Shown piece by piece: positions 1 to 7,062 of a DNA stretch of 18,397 bases. Origin of the DNA: Candidatus Gottesmanbacteria bacterium RIFCSPLOWO2_01_FULL_49_10 (GTDB lineage Bacteria > Patescibacteriota > Microgenomatia > UBA10105 > UBA927); assembly GCA_001781025.1 (NCBI GenBank), contig MFJZ01000001.1, positions 2,403 to 20,799 of the forward strand, in the 5' to 3' direction. The notes under the pieces were generated by a model. It was not told the DNA's origin, did no database searches, and worked only from the letters and a program-made list of their open reading frames with translations. Made by a program: the position numbers and the translations under genes. Numbering within the stretch: the stretch's first letter is position 1; every line of letters starts with the position of its first letter.

Positions 1-1655
1 CTTGCAGTTCCGGCGTTTCCGGTAGCCGTCACTTGTGTCACCCGACCTGCCCCCCAATCCACACCACTTGCACGGATGTCTGAAATCGAGGTAAACGCAG
101 TAACCCCACGAGAGGAAAGTTCCTGACGAACTTTTTCGCGGCTCCACGAATCCGTTCCTGCCGGATTGGGTTTATCCGGTTGATAGAGGTGTTCTTTCGT
201 CCCGGAGTCTTTGCGGGCAAGAAGGATAACGTTGACAATATCTGTGACCTCCTCTTCTTTAAGCCAAGCAGACTTGCCGTACTCACCCCGAAACCCCTGG
301 GCTGCGTAGAAACACGGCGAATCACGGTCGTATGCTTTTGACATAAGATCACTGAAGCTCCCAACATCACCATTCGTATCGCGGAGTCGCTTTGTATACG
401 ACCTGTTGCTTCCCCAAACATCTCCGGATGTAAAGGTATATCCGCCATCCGTAGACGAATACCATGCCTTCACCACTTCCCCCCCTGATACCATCACTTG
501 TCCTTCGGTTTCCTTCACTGCTTTCTCCCAATTTCCACCTTTTGGATCCGGCTTGAATACTTGACAGGCTTGTGTCGTGCATATTTCACCGGCTCCTCCG
601 TTGGTATACGCATATGCATACGATCGTGCTGCAACTGCCTGGGCTTTCAGTGCCTCAACCGGCCAACTTTCAGGCATTTCATAGATGCGAAGTGCATATT
701 CTTCAAGCGTTTTTTCACCATACCCTTGGACTTTTATTTTCATGTTTGGATCTTTGCGTTCAAACGAAATGTTATCAAAGTATGCCCGCAGAATATCCTG
801 ATATCCCTGACCTGCCTGCGCCCTGCCGAGCGCTCCATATTGATTCATGCCGACGCGGTGCGGAATACCGAAGGTGAAAAAAGCCCAGGCCGGCCGGAAC
901 CCCGGATCAATCTTGCGATCATCAGTACAGTAGAGCGGTCCCGCTCCCAGGCTTGTGGGCAAACCCAACCCCGCAAGTTTTTGCGAAATAAACTGTTGTT
1001 GCTTCGTCGTTAAGGCGCCGATAATATTTGTGAGCTTTGACTGATAGGCTGACGCCTCTCCGACAAGCTTGCGAACTGATGCCGCACGCTTATCTGTCTC
1101 TTCTTTGAGATAGGCAAGGGATGACCGCTCCACTTCAAGCATCTTTTTTCTGTCTTCCAAATCTTTGACCGATACGGCAATCTGCGTAATCGTTTTTTTG
1201 TCCTCGTTGACGACTGCGCTCTGATACGCAAGCGTCCGAAACACCGATCCTATGCTACTGCTTGCAAAAAATGTGACAAGAGGAGAGGCTAGGGAGCTAC
1301 GTATATACATTTGCCGTGCGCGGCGGCCCGCAAGCACCAAGAGTCCGCCGAGCTCATGCTCTCCTTGGGCTATCGCCGCTGCTTTTTTCCCAACATCTGC
1401 CTCAATTGTTTTTATACGGCTCTGGAACACCGTAATGTCTGCCTCCATCTTTCGGAGCGTCTCAACGTGGGGCTTTTTGGCCACCTCCATTTGATCCCAC
1501 GCCTCCTGACACTTTGCTATTTTATCTTTACACTCGATGGCGTTCCCGCAGGACGGGTCACAGCTTTGTGCAAATGCATACGCAAACAGTCCCATAAGCA
1601 AATACGCAAATAAACAAATGAGCACATTGGAGAGAAGACTTGTAGTTTTTTGCAT
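1..1655 (-). CDS. Secreted SpoIID/LytB domain protein with N-terminal coiled coil (3' end beyond the window)
   Basis: The gene starts at the ATG at 1655 and stays open for at least 551 codons to the left edge, so the C-terminus is missing. Residues 1-29 form a signal peptide ending in AYAFA before QSC. Residues about 35-100 and 145-225 are charged and helical, like the coiled coils of CwlO-type wall proteins. From about residue 255 the SpoIID/LytB domain is clear: GMNQYGALGRAQAG begins at 269 and PVEALKAQAVAARSYAYA surrounds 332-349, followed by a CQVF motif. In the SpoIID family the Glu of EALKAQA (here E334) is the likely catalytic residue for cutting peptidoglycan glycan strands. The protein probably acts outside the membrane on the cell wall. 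It is divergent from the pilin-like genes that start at 1720, so it may open the wall for a surface structure, which is inference. Family assignment is firm; the biological role is not. Confidence 0.87.
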   Translation of the reverse strand, partial: MQKTTSLLSNVLICLFAYLLMGLFAYAFAQSCDPSCGNAIECKDKIAKCQEAWDQMEVAKKPHVETLRKMEADITVFQSRIKTIEADVGKKAAAIAQGEHELGGLLVLAGRRARQMYIRSSLASPLVTFFASSSIGSVFRTLAYQSAVVNEDKKTITQIAVSVKDLEDRKKMLEVERSSLAYLKEETDKRAASVRKLVGEASAYQSKLTNIIGALTTKQQQFISQKLAGLGLPTSLGAGPLYCTDDRKIDPGFRPAWAFFTFGIPHRVGMNQYGALGRAQAGQGYQDILRAYFDNISFERKDPNMKIKVQGYGEKTLEEYALRIYEMPESWPVEALKAQAVAARSYAYAYTNGGAGEICTTQACQVFKPDPKGGNWEKAVKETEGQVMVSGGEVVKAWYSSTDGGYTFTSGDVWGSNRSYTKRLRDTNGDVGSFSDLMSKAYDRDSPCFYAAQGFRGEYGKSAWLKEEEVTDIVNVILLARKDSGTKEHLYQPDKPNPAGTDSWSREKVRQELSSRGVTAFTSISDIRASGVDWGAGRVTQVTATGNAGTA

Positions 1656-1719
1656 GGGAGTACCCCGTTTATTCTATCACGGACTTTCCTTTTTCCATTG
1701 CCTTTGATAGACTACATGC

Positions 1720-2124
1720 ATGGCACGACACATTAGATTGCCAGGACGTTCTATTGCAATAACGCTACTGACCCTTGTGGTGGCACGTGCTGGCACGGGG
1801 GTAATTTATGCCATAGACCCGTTCGCCGGTTGCACGAATAACGCAATCAATACCGCAATCGGTTGTATCCAGGCAGACGATGCAGGAGGATTTGCACAGT
1901 ATTTATTACGGATCGGCATCGGCATGGGAGGGGGCATCGCGTTTCTTCTTATTATCTTCGGAGGTTTTCAAATCTTAACGAGCGCAGGCAATCCGGAACG
2001 CTTAAATGAAGGCAAAGAACTTGTAAGCTCTGCAATCGCGGGGCTCCTTATGGTCATCTTTTCCATATTTCTTTTGAAAATTATCGGGGTGGACATTTTG
2101 GGCATTCCCGGTTTTGGCCCCTAA
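1720..2124 (+). CDS. T4SS-pilin-like two-helix membrane protein, paralogue 1
   Basis: This 134-aa protein has a signal peptide (about residues 1-31, cleavage likely after VIYA), a short cysteine-containing segment and two hydrophobic helices at about 60-85 and 105-125. The helices are joined by a short polar loop, GGFQILTSAGNPERLNEGK. This layout of helix, (S/A)-x-G-(D/N), charged loop and helix matches the small VirB2/TrbC-like pilins common in CPR genomes, and it recurs in seven other proteins in this window. It carries the NEGK loop variant shared with paralogues 2 and 3. The product probably sits in the cytoplasmic membrane and may polymerise into a surface filament, which is inference from the family. 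Paralogue 2 begins 12 bases downstream, so the two are likely cotranscribed. I found no convincing promoter in the 64 bases upstream. Confidence 0.75.
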   Translation: MARHIRLPGRSIAITLLTLVVARAGTGVIYAIDPFAGCTNNAINTAIGCIQADDAGGFAQYLLRIGIGMGGGIAFLLIIFGGFQILTSAGNPERLNEGKELVSSAIAGLLMVIFSIFLLKIIGVDILGIPGFGP

Positions 2125-2136
2125 GTAAAAAGTGTT

Positions 2137-2463
2137 ATGACAACGGTATTTGCACAAACACTGACATACCCCGGAGGTGTAGTCCAAGGCCCGGTCGCAT
2201 TTACGAAGGTCGGTAGCGTCGTTGCCGCGGCGATTCCGTTTGTCTTTGCCTTCTCTGGCATTGCGCTCCTTCTCATGCTTATCGCCGCAGGATTTGATTT
2301 CGTCACAAGCGCGGGAGACCCCAAAAAACTCGAAATGGGTAAGCAGCGCCTGACCTACGCAATCGTCGGCTTTCTCGTCATTTTCGTTTCCTACTGGATG
2401 GTGCAGCTGGCCGGTATTGTCTTTGGTATCCAGGAAATCCAGTCTGCATTCCCCTGGCACTAA
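2137..2463 (+). CDS. T4SS-pilin-like two-helix membrane protein, paralogue 2
   Basis: This 108-aa protein has the same fold plan as its neighbour: hydrophobic helices at about 28-52 and 72-98, joined by AGFDFVTSAGDPKKLEMGK. It starts with MTTVFAQ. VFAQ looks like a signal-peptidase site with no hydrophobic stretch before it, and the same start recurs in paralogues 5 and 7. No usable upstream start extends it, because paralogue 1 ends 12 bases earlier. The gene ends four bases from the convergent end of uppS (2468), leaving no room for a separate terminator. It is likely a membrane pilin subunit in the same system as the array at 14191-16506. The family is inferred from the shared motif and topology, not from a database search. 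Confidence 0.74.
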   Translation: MTTVFAQTLTYPGGVVQGPVAFTKVGSVVAAAIPFVFAFSGIALLLMLIAAGFDFVTSAGDPKKLEMGKQRLTYAIVGFLVIFVSYWMVQLAGIVFGIQEIQSAFPWH

Positions 2464-2467
2464 CGAG

Positions 2468-3232
2468 CTACCCTCCGTATCGGCGCTTCCTCTTGGCATA
2501 TTCTTCCATGGACTCGTCCAGGCGCTCCGGGGTAAACTCCGGCATAAACCATTTTGGAAAGTAAAACTCGCTGTACTCGCTTTGCCAGAGGAGAAAACCG
2601 CTTAAACGCTCTTCCCCGCCGGTACGGACAATAAGGTCAGGATCAGGGATACCGGATGTGTCGAGCAAATTAACAAAGTCGTCAGTCGTCAGTCGCCAGT
2701 CTTCAGCAACAATATCTTTATCCTCTCTTATTCCCTGTCTGATAGCTGACCCGCTTCGCCGGTGCTCCAGCGAGGCGAGTAGCTGATAGCTGATAGCTTT
2801 ATTCATGGCACGAATAATCTCATCTCTTCCACCATAATTAAGTGCGAATACGACGGTAATAACAGTGTTGTGTTTCGTTTTCTCCACAAGCTCACACAAA
2901 AGCTTTTGGAGCTCTGGATCAAACGTTGCGATATCGCCGATTATACGGACACGGATGCCTTTTTCTTGCAATCGGTTGCCGCGCTTTCTCAGATTTTTCT
3001 TAAATAACCTCATGATCCCCTGTACTTCGCGCCTGTCGCGCTTCCAATTCTCAGTCGACCACGCCCAAAACGTCAGGTATTTGACGCCGCGCTTTGCCGC
3101 GTGCTCGATAAGGGGTTCCAAAACGTCATCAACCACCTTCCGGTGCCCGGCAAGGATCGAAAGCCCATGTGCTTTTGCCCACCGGCGGTTCCCGTCCATA
3201 ATGACTCCGATATGTTGGGGAACATTATTCAT
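2468..3232 (-). CDS. uppS: Undecaprenyl diphosphate synthase (UppS)
   Basis: UppS condenses IPP units in cis onto a short allylic diphosphate to make the C55 lipid that carries peptidoglycan and glycan precursors. The 254-aa protein has every family landmark: HIGVIMDGNRRWAK at 7-20 with the catalytic Asp at 13, TFWAWSTENWKR at 54-65, NYGGRDEI at 132-139, and RTGGEERLSGFLLWQSEYSE at 203-222 with the FYFP and RRYGG ends. Between NYGGR and RTGGE it carries roughly 20 more residues than E. coli UppS (about 147-170), encoded by heptamer-repeat DNA (see repeats). It starts at the ATG at 3232, which overlaps the TGA of the upstream Nudix gene by four bases (ATGA), so translation is probably coupled. 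It is the last gene of the minus-strand isoprenoid cluster and consumes its products. Confidence 0.97.
   Translation of the reverse strand: MNNVPQHIGVIMDGNRRWAKAHGLSILAGHRKVVDDVLEPLIEHAAKRGVKYLTFWAWSTENWKRDRREVQGIMRLFKKNLRKRGNRLQEKGIRVRIIGDIATFDPELQKLLCELVEKTKHNTVITVVFALNYGGRDEIIRAMNKAISYQLLASLEHRRSGSAIRQGIREDKDIVAEDWRLTTDDFVNLLDTSGIPDPDLIVRTGGEERLSGFLLWQSEYSEFYFPKWFMPEFTPERLDESMEEYAKRKRRYGG
2677..2701. repeat. Heptanucleotide tandem repeat inside uppS
   Basis: AGTCGTC occurs twice in tandem, followed by the variant AGTCGCC and a partial AGTC. It lies in the uppS coding region around residues 177-185 (EDWRLTTDD on the coding strand). The repeat stays in frame and falls in a poorly conserved stretch before the conserved RTGGE motif. 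Confidence 0.8.
2743..2800. repeat. Second heptanucleotide repeat and insertion-like segment inside uppS
   Basis: TAGCTGA occurs at 2743-2749, then twice in tandem at 2780-2793 with a partial TAGCT after it. The GC-rich spacer between contains imperfect inverted arms, CTTCGCC and GGCGAG. The segment encodes about residues 147-165 of UppS (ISYQLLASLEHRRSG region), which has no counterpart in E. coli UppS. It looks like a small repeat element that entered the gene and kept the frame. Confidence 0.7.
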
Positions 3233-3741
3233 AGGTACCCGACTAATTTAAATATGTGTTCAGCAAGCTCTGTGAGCTTTACTGTTCCAGAGCTATGGTT
3301 TCTTTGTAACTCGTCTTTACTTATAAACATTACTTGATCTACTTCGGTTTGATTTGGGTGGAACGGGCCATTGCATTTTGCTGTATATACTGCCTCCATC
3401 TCTGTTTCATTGGCATACGTAAAAAGAAACTTATTGTAAAATCGCACAGACGCCTTTATACCGAGCTCTTCTTCGAGCTCTCGCTGAATTGCCTTTTTGT
3501 AACTTTCCCCTTTGGTAACGTGGCCACCAACCGCATTCTGCCAATACCCGGGACGGATATCTTTCGTCATGCTTCGCTTCTGAAGAAGCATTCTGCCTTG
3601 ATCATCAAAAATAACAAGATTGGCTCCCCTGTGAATGAGGCGCCTGTCGTGATGACAATCGTAGCGCGTCCTGTATCCGATAATCCGATCACGTGTGTCA
3701 ACGACAATAAATAATTCTTGTTGGTCATCAGTAGTATACAT
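3229..3741 (-). CDS. Nudix hydrolase, Idi/YfcD-like, without the isomerase cysteine
   Basis: This 170-aa Nudix protein has a perfect Nudix box: G73-x5-E79-x7-RELEEELGI (87-95), which binds Mg2+ and the diphosphate. The surrounding text (VDTRDRIIG at 14-22, RGANLVIFDDQGRMLLQKRS at 38-57, GYWQNAVGGHV at 65-75) follows the isopentenyl-diphosphate isomerase/YfcD branch. Where true type I Idi has a TNxxCxHP motif with a catalytic Cys, this protein has QNAVGGHV. It is therefore unlikely to isomerise IPP and more likely hydrolyses or otherwise handles a diphosphate. A real Idi lies four genes upstream in the same cluster. Its stop overlaps the uppS start (ATGA), and its ATG at 3741 lies four bases after the previous stop. 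The substrate cannot be read from sequence; a prenyl diphosphate is a guess from context. Confidence 0.88.
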   Translation of the reverse strand: MYTTDDQQELFIVVDTRDRIIGYRTRYDCHHDRRLIHRGANLVIFDDQGRMLLQKRSMTKDIRPGYWQNAVGGHVTKGESYKKAIQRELEEELGIKASVRFYNKFLFTYANETEMEAVYTAKCNGPFHPNQTEVDQVMFISKDELQRNHSSGTVKLTELAEHIFKLVGYL

Positions 3742-3745
3742 ACGT

Positions 3746-4492
3746 CTATTTCGGCTCTAAACGAATGCCGTCTCCGCCGATCATGATTGCCTGATACCCA
3801 TATGTATTGATGGGTTCATACCGTAACACGGTATCACAAGACGATGATTCAACTTTGTCCTGATAATACGTACGCAATGTTTGCACATCACCGTGCTTTA
3901 GCGCAACCGCGATGGCCCTGACTTCTTGTTCATGATTTTTATTCCGGGACTTTAAGCGCTGCCGGTGTACAACATCCCCATCGTTGACAAACGAGATAGA
4001 AAATCTCTGTGTTGAGGGTTGCAACCGGATGGGCAACTGCCATGTGCTAACAAGAAACGGGAGCTCTCGACGTGACCAAATAATTCCACCTGCAACACAG
4101 GCGGCGACCATAGCAGGTGCTTCTTTGTAGTCGTTTTTGACGATACTGTATGCAATCTCCTGAATCGACAACGGATTCCAGATTCGTCGATGAGCGTACA
4201 ACATGCCCCCAATTGTACCTACAAGCACTGCAATGTTTGCACTAGCTGTTTCGGGTCGGTTCCCAATCACGCTAATACCCCATCCTCTTTGTTTTATCTC
4301 CGGATATTTTCTCCCCAACCCATCAATAACTTTTTGGGAAATCTTCTTCAATGATTTTTGATCGTGAGCACTTCGACTACGAATAACTACTCGCGTTCGT
4401 AGGTTCGTCGAGGCACATAGCATCGGGTCATCTGAATTTCCTGGTCGAACCAACGATACGGGCAATGACACAGAAACGGTTATCCCTCTCAT
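3746..4492 (-). CDS. Degenerate GHMP-kinase-like protein, probably a mevalonate-kinase relative that has lost its active site
   Basis: I recognise the GHMP kinase plan only weakly over these 248 aa. ITVSVSLPVSLVRPGN (4-19) sits where mevalonate kinases have the xVxxPxSLxLxGEH strand. NRPETASANIAVLVGTIGGML (78-98) sits where the ATP-binding PxxxGLGSSAA helix belongs. APAMVAACVAGGIIWSR (125-141) aligns by eye with the SGxDVAASxxGGI segment. YQAIMIGGDGI (233-243) sits where the C-terminal glycine motif would be. The glycine-rich loop has become ETASA and the position of the catalytic Asp reads Met (128), so kinase activity is doubtful. The length is below the usual ~300 aa. It overlaps the isopentenyl phosphate kinase stop by four bases (ATGA) and precedes the Nudix gene. 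It may be a pseudoenzyme, a binding partner or a decaying remnant of a mevalonate route. The reading frame is intact, so it is not called a pseudogene. Family assignment is tentative. Confidence 0.5.
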   Translation of the reverse strand: MRGITVSVSLPVSLVRPGNSDDPMLCASTNLRTRVVIRSRSAHDQKSLKKISQKVIDGLGRKYPEIKQRGWGISVIGNRPETASANIAVLVGTIGGMLYAHRRIWNPLSIQEIAYSIVKNDYKEAPAMVAACVAGGIIWSRRELPFLVSTWQLPIRLQPSTQRFSISFVNDGDVVHRQRLKSRNKNHEQEVRAIAVALKHGDVQTLRTYYQDKVESSSCDTVLRYEPINTYGYQAIMIGGDGIRLEPK

Positions 4493-5304
4493 GCTTCTAT
4501 CCTCGTCCCGACGACCGGATCGCCCATTACGGCCTTAGACAAGCTTCCATGCTCAATGCCGTCGATGATAAGTCCGGGGATGCCCTGTTGGGCAAGCGCA
4601 AGTGTTTCTTCTACTTTATGGATCATCCCGCCGGTCACATCAACCCCGCCTGAGGCACCAAGTGCACCGCGAAATAATTCGATCGTCGAGCCGGTGATCA
4701 GTGGTATCGTATTCCCATCTCTATCGTAGACGCCGTTGGTTTGTCCACAATGGATGATCCGTTCGACCAGATACCCTTTCATCTTTAGTTTAATCGCAAG
4801 ATGTCCCAATATTTTTTCTGTTGAATATACCGTGCAGCCAATCTTGGTGTCCAAAATTTGGTCGCCGTAAAGAACTGGCAATAGCCCAAGCCGTAAAAGC
4901 TCTTCGATGCTATCCGTGCAAAACGATTTCATGATATGATTCTCAGCGATGATCGTACTCAACGGGCTTACCGACACGGCGTTGACACGCATTTCCAGTA
5001 ATTTTTTAATGACAATACGGTTCAGTTGCGCGGCCATATCTGCAACCTCGGCCATCCCCCGGTAGCTTTCTTCATTTATTATCCCTTTGTGTGTCTGATA
5101 CTTTTTCGCTGGCACGTGGGCAAATGATCCGGCGCCGTGGCCGACGATTAGGCGTTTGCCTGACTTCATCGCCGTTTTGATTTCCTCGCAGATCACCTCA
5201 AGCGCATGCTCCTTGAGCGTAAACGGCTTTATTTTATCGGTAATAAGTGACCCGCCGATTTTTACGAAGACGATAGGTTTTTGCTCTATTAAATTGCTCT
5301 TCAT
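4489..5304 (-). CDS. ipk: Isopentenyl phosphate kinase (amino-acid-kinase fold)
   Basis: IPK phosphorylates isopentenyl phosphate (and in studied members dimethylallyl phosphate) with ATP to give IPP or DMAPP. It is the last step of the archaeal-type mevalonate route and a salvage enzyme elsewhere. The 271-aa protein shows the signatures: VKIGGSLITDK at 14-24 with K15, GHGAGSFAHVPAKKY at 55-69 with the IPK-specific His at 63, VLYGDQILD at 144-152 followed by STEKI, and DVTGGMIHKVEE at 222-233. The His in SFAH separates IPK from other amino-acid kinases. Its ATG overlaps the idi stop by one base (TAATG), and its own stop overlaps the next gene by four bases. It is unusual beside a near-complete MEP operon, because the MEP pathway makes IPP directly and does not need IPK. 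Confidence 0.93.
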   Translation of the reverse strand: MKSNLIEQKPIVFVKIGGSLITDKIKPFTLKEHALEVICEEIKTAMKSGKRLIVGHGAGSFAHVPAKKYQTHKGIINEESYRGMAEVADMAAQLNRIVIKKLLEMRVNAVSVSPLSTIIAENHIMKSFCTDSIEELLRLGLLPVLYGDQILDTKIGCTVYSTEKILGHLAIKLKMKGYLVERIIHCGQTNGVYDRDGNTIPLITGSTIELFRGALGASGGVDVTGGMIHKVEETLALAQQGIPGLIIDGIEHGSLSKAVMGDPVVGTRIEA

Positions 5305-5858
5305 TATATTGTTTTCTTATTAAACATCGTCTTTGTACGGGGGTGTTCCATAATGGTTAAAAACCATGGCGTATATTTACCGGGTGATTGGTGCAGGTCC
5401 TGGATAAGTCTTCCAATTTCCATCCACAGATACGAGTCTACTTCATTGTGGTCAACAGAAACATCCTCGTCCCACTGTCCTACAAACACGCTGTCTAATT
5501 CATATTCGCTGAATTCTTCGTCATATTGGGTATGATATTTAAGACGAAAAACAAAATTCAAGTCTTCTTTTTTAAAGAATATGCCCATTTCTTCTATTAA
5601 TCTTCGCAGTGCACAATCTACATACGTTTCTCCATCTCTTGGGTGTGTACAGATGGTGTTGGTCCAGAAAAGCGGCCACAGGGGTTTCTCCTTTCCTCGC
5701 TTCTGGAGAAGTATTTCCGTTTCTCCGTTACGGATTCGATACAAAAGTACCGAAATTGCGCGATGGAGTGTCCCTTTCCCTTGATGAGCTGCCAGTTTCC
5801 CCATCACACCAATCTGACGGTCATCCTTATCCACTAACACTACTTGTTTCTCTGTCAT
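5304..5858 (-). CDS. idi: Isopentenyl-diphosphate delta-isomerase, type I
   Basis: Idi interconverts IPP and DMAPP in the cytoplasm. The 184-aa protein carries the type I active-site set: H25 and H32 in AAHQGKGTLHRA, the catalytic Cys70 and H72 in WTNTICTHPRDGE (65-77), the helix ALRRLIEEMGI (83-93), and the acidic pair in SEYELDSVF (117-125). Spacing and residue numbers closely follow E. coli Idi (H25, H32, C67, H69, E114, E116). The start ATG at 5858 is 22 bases after the dxr stop and has no obvious Shine-Dalgarno. The IPK start overlaps its stop by one base. MEP organisms can survive without Idi because IspH yields both products, so its presence either tunes the ratio or reflects the IPK/mevalonate-type part of the cluster, where Idi is required. 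Confidence 0.94.
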   Translation of the reverse strand: MTEKQVVLVDKDDRQIGVMGKLAAHQGKGTLHRAISVLLYRIRNGETEILLQKRGKEKPLWPLFWTNTICTHPRDGETYVDCALRRLIEEMGIFFKKEDLNFVFRLKYHTQYDEEFSEYELDSVFVGQWDEDVSVDHNEVDSYLWMEIGRLIQDLHQSPGKYTPWFLTIMEHPRTKTMFNKKTI

Positions 5859-5880
5859 ATTATTACCGACAAATAATCAC

Positions 5881-7062
5881 CTACATAAAAATCGTTCGTC
5901 GTCTTTGTTGACATAAACTTAACGCTTCCGCTCGGGCCCACTCTATCGTGCCTTGAATTGTTTCTAGGCTTACTGCCGCATTTTGATGATTACCCAAAAC
6001 TGTTTTAAGAAGCGCGGGAATATCCATAAAACCAATTTTGCCTTTAAGAAAAGCTTCTACCACCACTTCGTCGGCCCCCACTAGTGCGGCTGGATACGTG
6101 CCACCACGGACACCAACCTCATATCCTAATTTTAGACCCGGAAAACGCACAAGGTCGGGCTCTGTAAAATTCAACTGACTCACTTTACTCCAATCTAAAT
6201 ACGCCTCTTGACCCAAACCCTTTAATCGGGAGGGGTACATCAGAGCAAACTGAATCGGCAAACGCATATCGGCAACTGCCAACTGTGCTTTGATTGAACC
6301 ATCATGAAACTCTACCATCGAGTGTACAATGCTCTCTCTGTGAACCAAAACAGAAATCTGCTGATAAGGCAAATCAAATAACCAATGCGCTTCGATGACT
6401 TCCAAGCCTTTGTTCATCAGGGTTGTTGAGTCAACGGTAATCTGGCGCCCCATGTTCCAGTTGGGGTGTTTGAGTGCTTGCTCTGGTGTAGCATCCCTTA
6501 ATTGCTCTAATGAATAATCTCTGAATGCGCCGCCGGAGGCAGTGAGAATCAAGCGTTTAACAGCTCTAACATCCTCTCCTATCAAGCATTGCCAGATAGC
6601 GGAATGTTCGCTGTCTACAGTCCTTAGCTCAGCACCCCGCGCTTTCACTAAAGGCATGACGAGTTCACCGGCGGTCACTAACGTTTCCTTATTGGCCAAA
6701 GCGATGGTTTTCCCGGCTTTTATAGCTGCAACAGTTGCGAGTAGGGCAACCGTGCCGGAAGTTGCCACCACAACAATATCTACCTCCTGCAGGGTCGCTA
6801 TTTCCGCTAGAGCTTCTGTTCCAAACAAAACTTTCTGCCCGGCTACATTGATGATCGTATCTTTCAAATCTTTCCGAGTTAAACCCACATATCGGGGATT
6901 ATAATCGTGTATCTGTTCATTCAGTAGTTCAACATTACAACCAGCGGCGATCGCCACTAATTGCAGTTCTTCAGGAAAACTTTTCATTACTTCCAGCGTT
7001 TGTTTACCGATAGAACCGGTACTACCTAAAATGGCAACGCCTTTCTTCCGACTCCTAGACAT
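5881..7062 (-). CDS. dxr: 1-deoxy-D-xylulose 5-phosphate reductoisomerase (Dxr/IspC)
   Basis: Dxr converts DXP to MEP with NADPH and a divalent metal, the committed MEP step and the fosmidomycin target. The 393-aa protein is full length. It shows the NADPH loop GSTGSIGKQTLEV (13-25), ANKETLV (123-129), metal ligands D150 and E152 in VDSEHSAIWQ (149-158), LTASGGAFRD (173-182), HPNWNMGRQ (199-207) and DSTTLMNKGLEVIEAHWLF (211-229) with E221. The flexible-loop Trp and the SMVEFHDGSIKAQL core are also intact. Its start overlaps the ispG end by eight bases, so the two are likely translationally coupled. It is the last of the contiguous MEP genes. The gene for the previous step, dxs, is not in the window. 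Confidence 0.98.
   Translation of the reverse strand: MSRSRKKGVAILGSTGSIGKQTLEVMKSFPEELQLVAIAAGCNVELLNEQIHDYNPRYVGLTRKDLKDTIINVAGQKVLFGTEALAEIATLQEVDIVVVATSGTVALLATVAAIKAGKTIALANKETLVTAGELVMPLVKARGAELRTVDSEHSAIWQCLIGEDVRAVKRLILTASGGAFRDYSLEQLRDATPEQALKHPNWNMGRQITVDSTTLMNKGLEVIEAHWLFDLPYQQISVLVHRESIVHSMVEFHDGSIKAQLAVADMRLPIQFALMYPSRLKGLGQEAYLDWSKVSQLNFTEPDLVRFPGLKLGYEVGVRGGTYPAALVGADEVVVEAFLKGKIGFMDIPALLKTVLGNHQNAAVSLETIQGTIEWARAEALSLCQQRRRTIFM

Noticed and set aside
498..1013. Open frames on the plus strand in the first kilobase
   Set aside because: They lie antisense to the SpoIID gene, whose frame is continuous and carries a clear domain. Their translations are Cys- and Arg-rich without motifs.
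1656..1719. Divergent promoters between the SpoIID gene and paralogue 1
   Set aside because: TAGAAT on the minus strand and GATAGA on the plus strand resemble -10 boxes, but neither has an acceptable -35 box at 16-18 bases.
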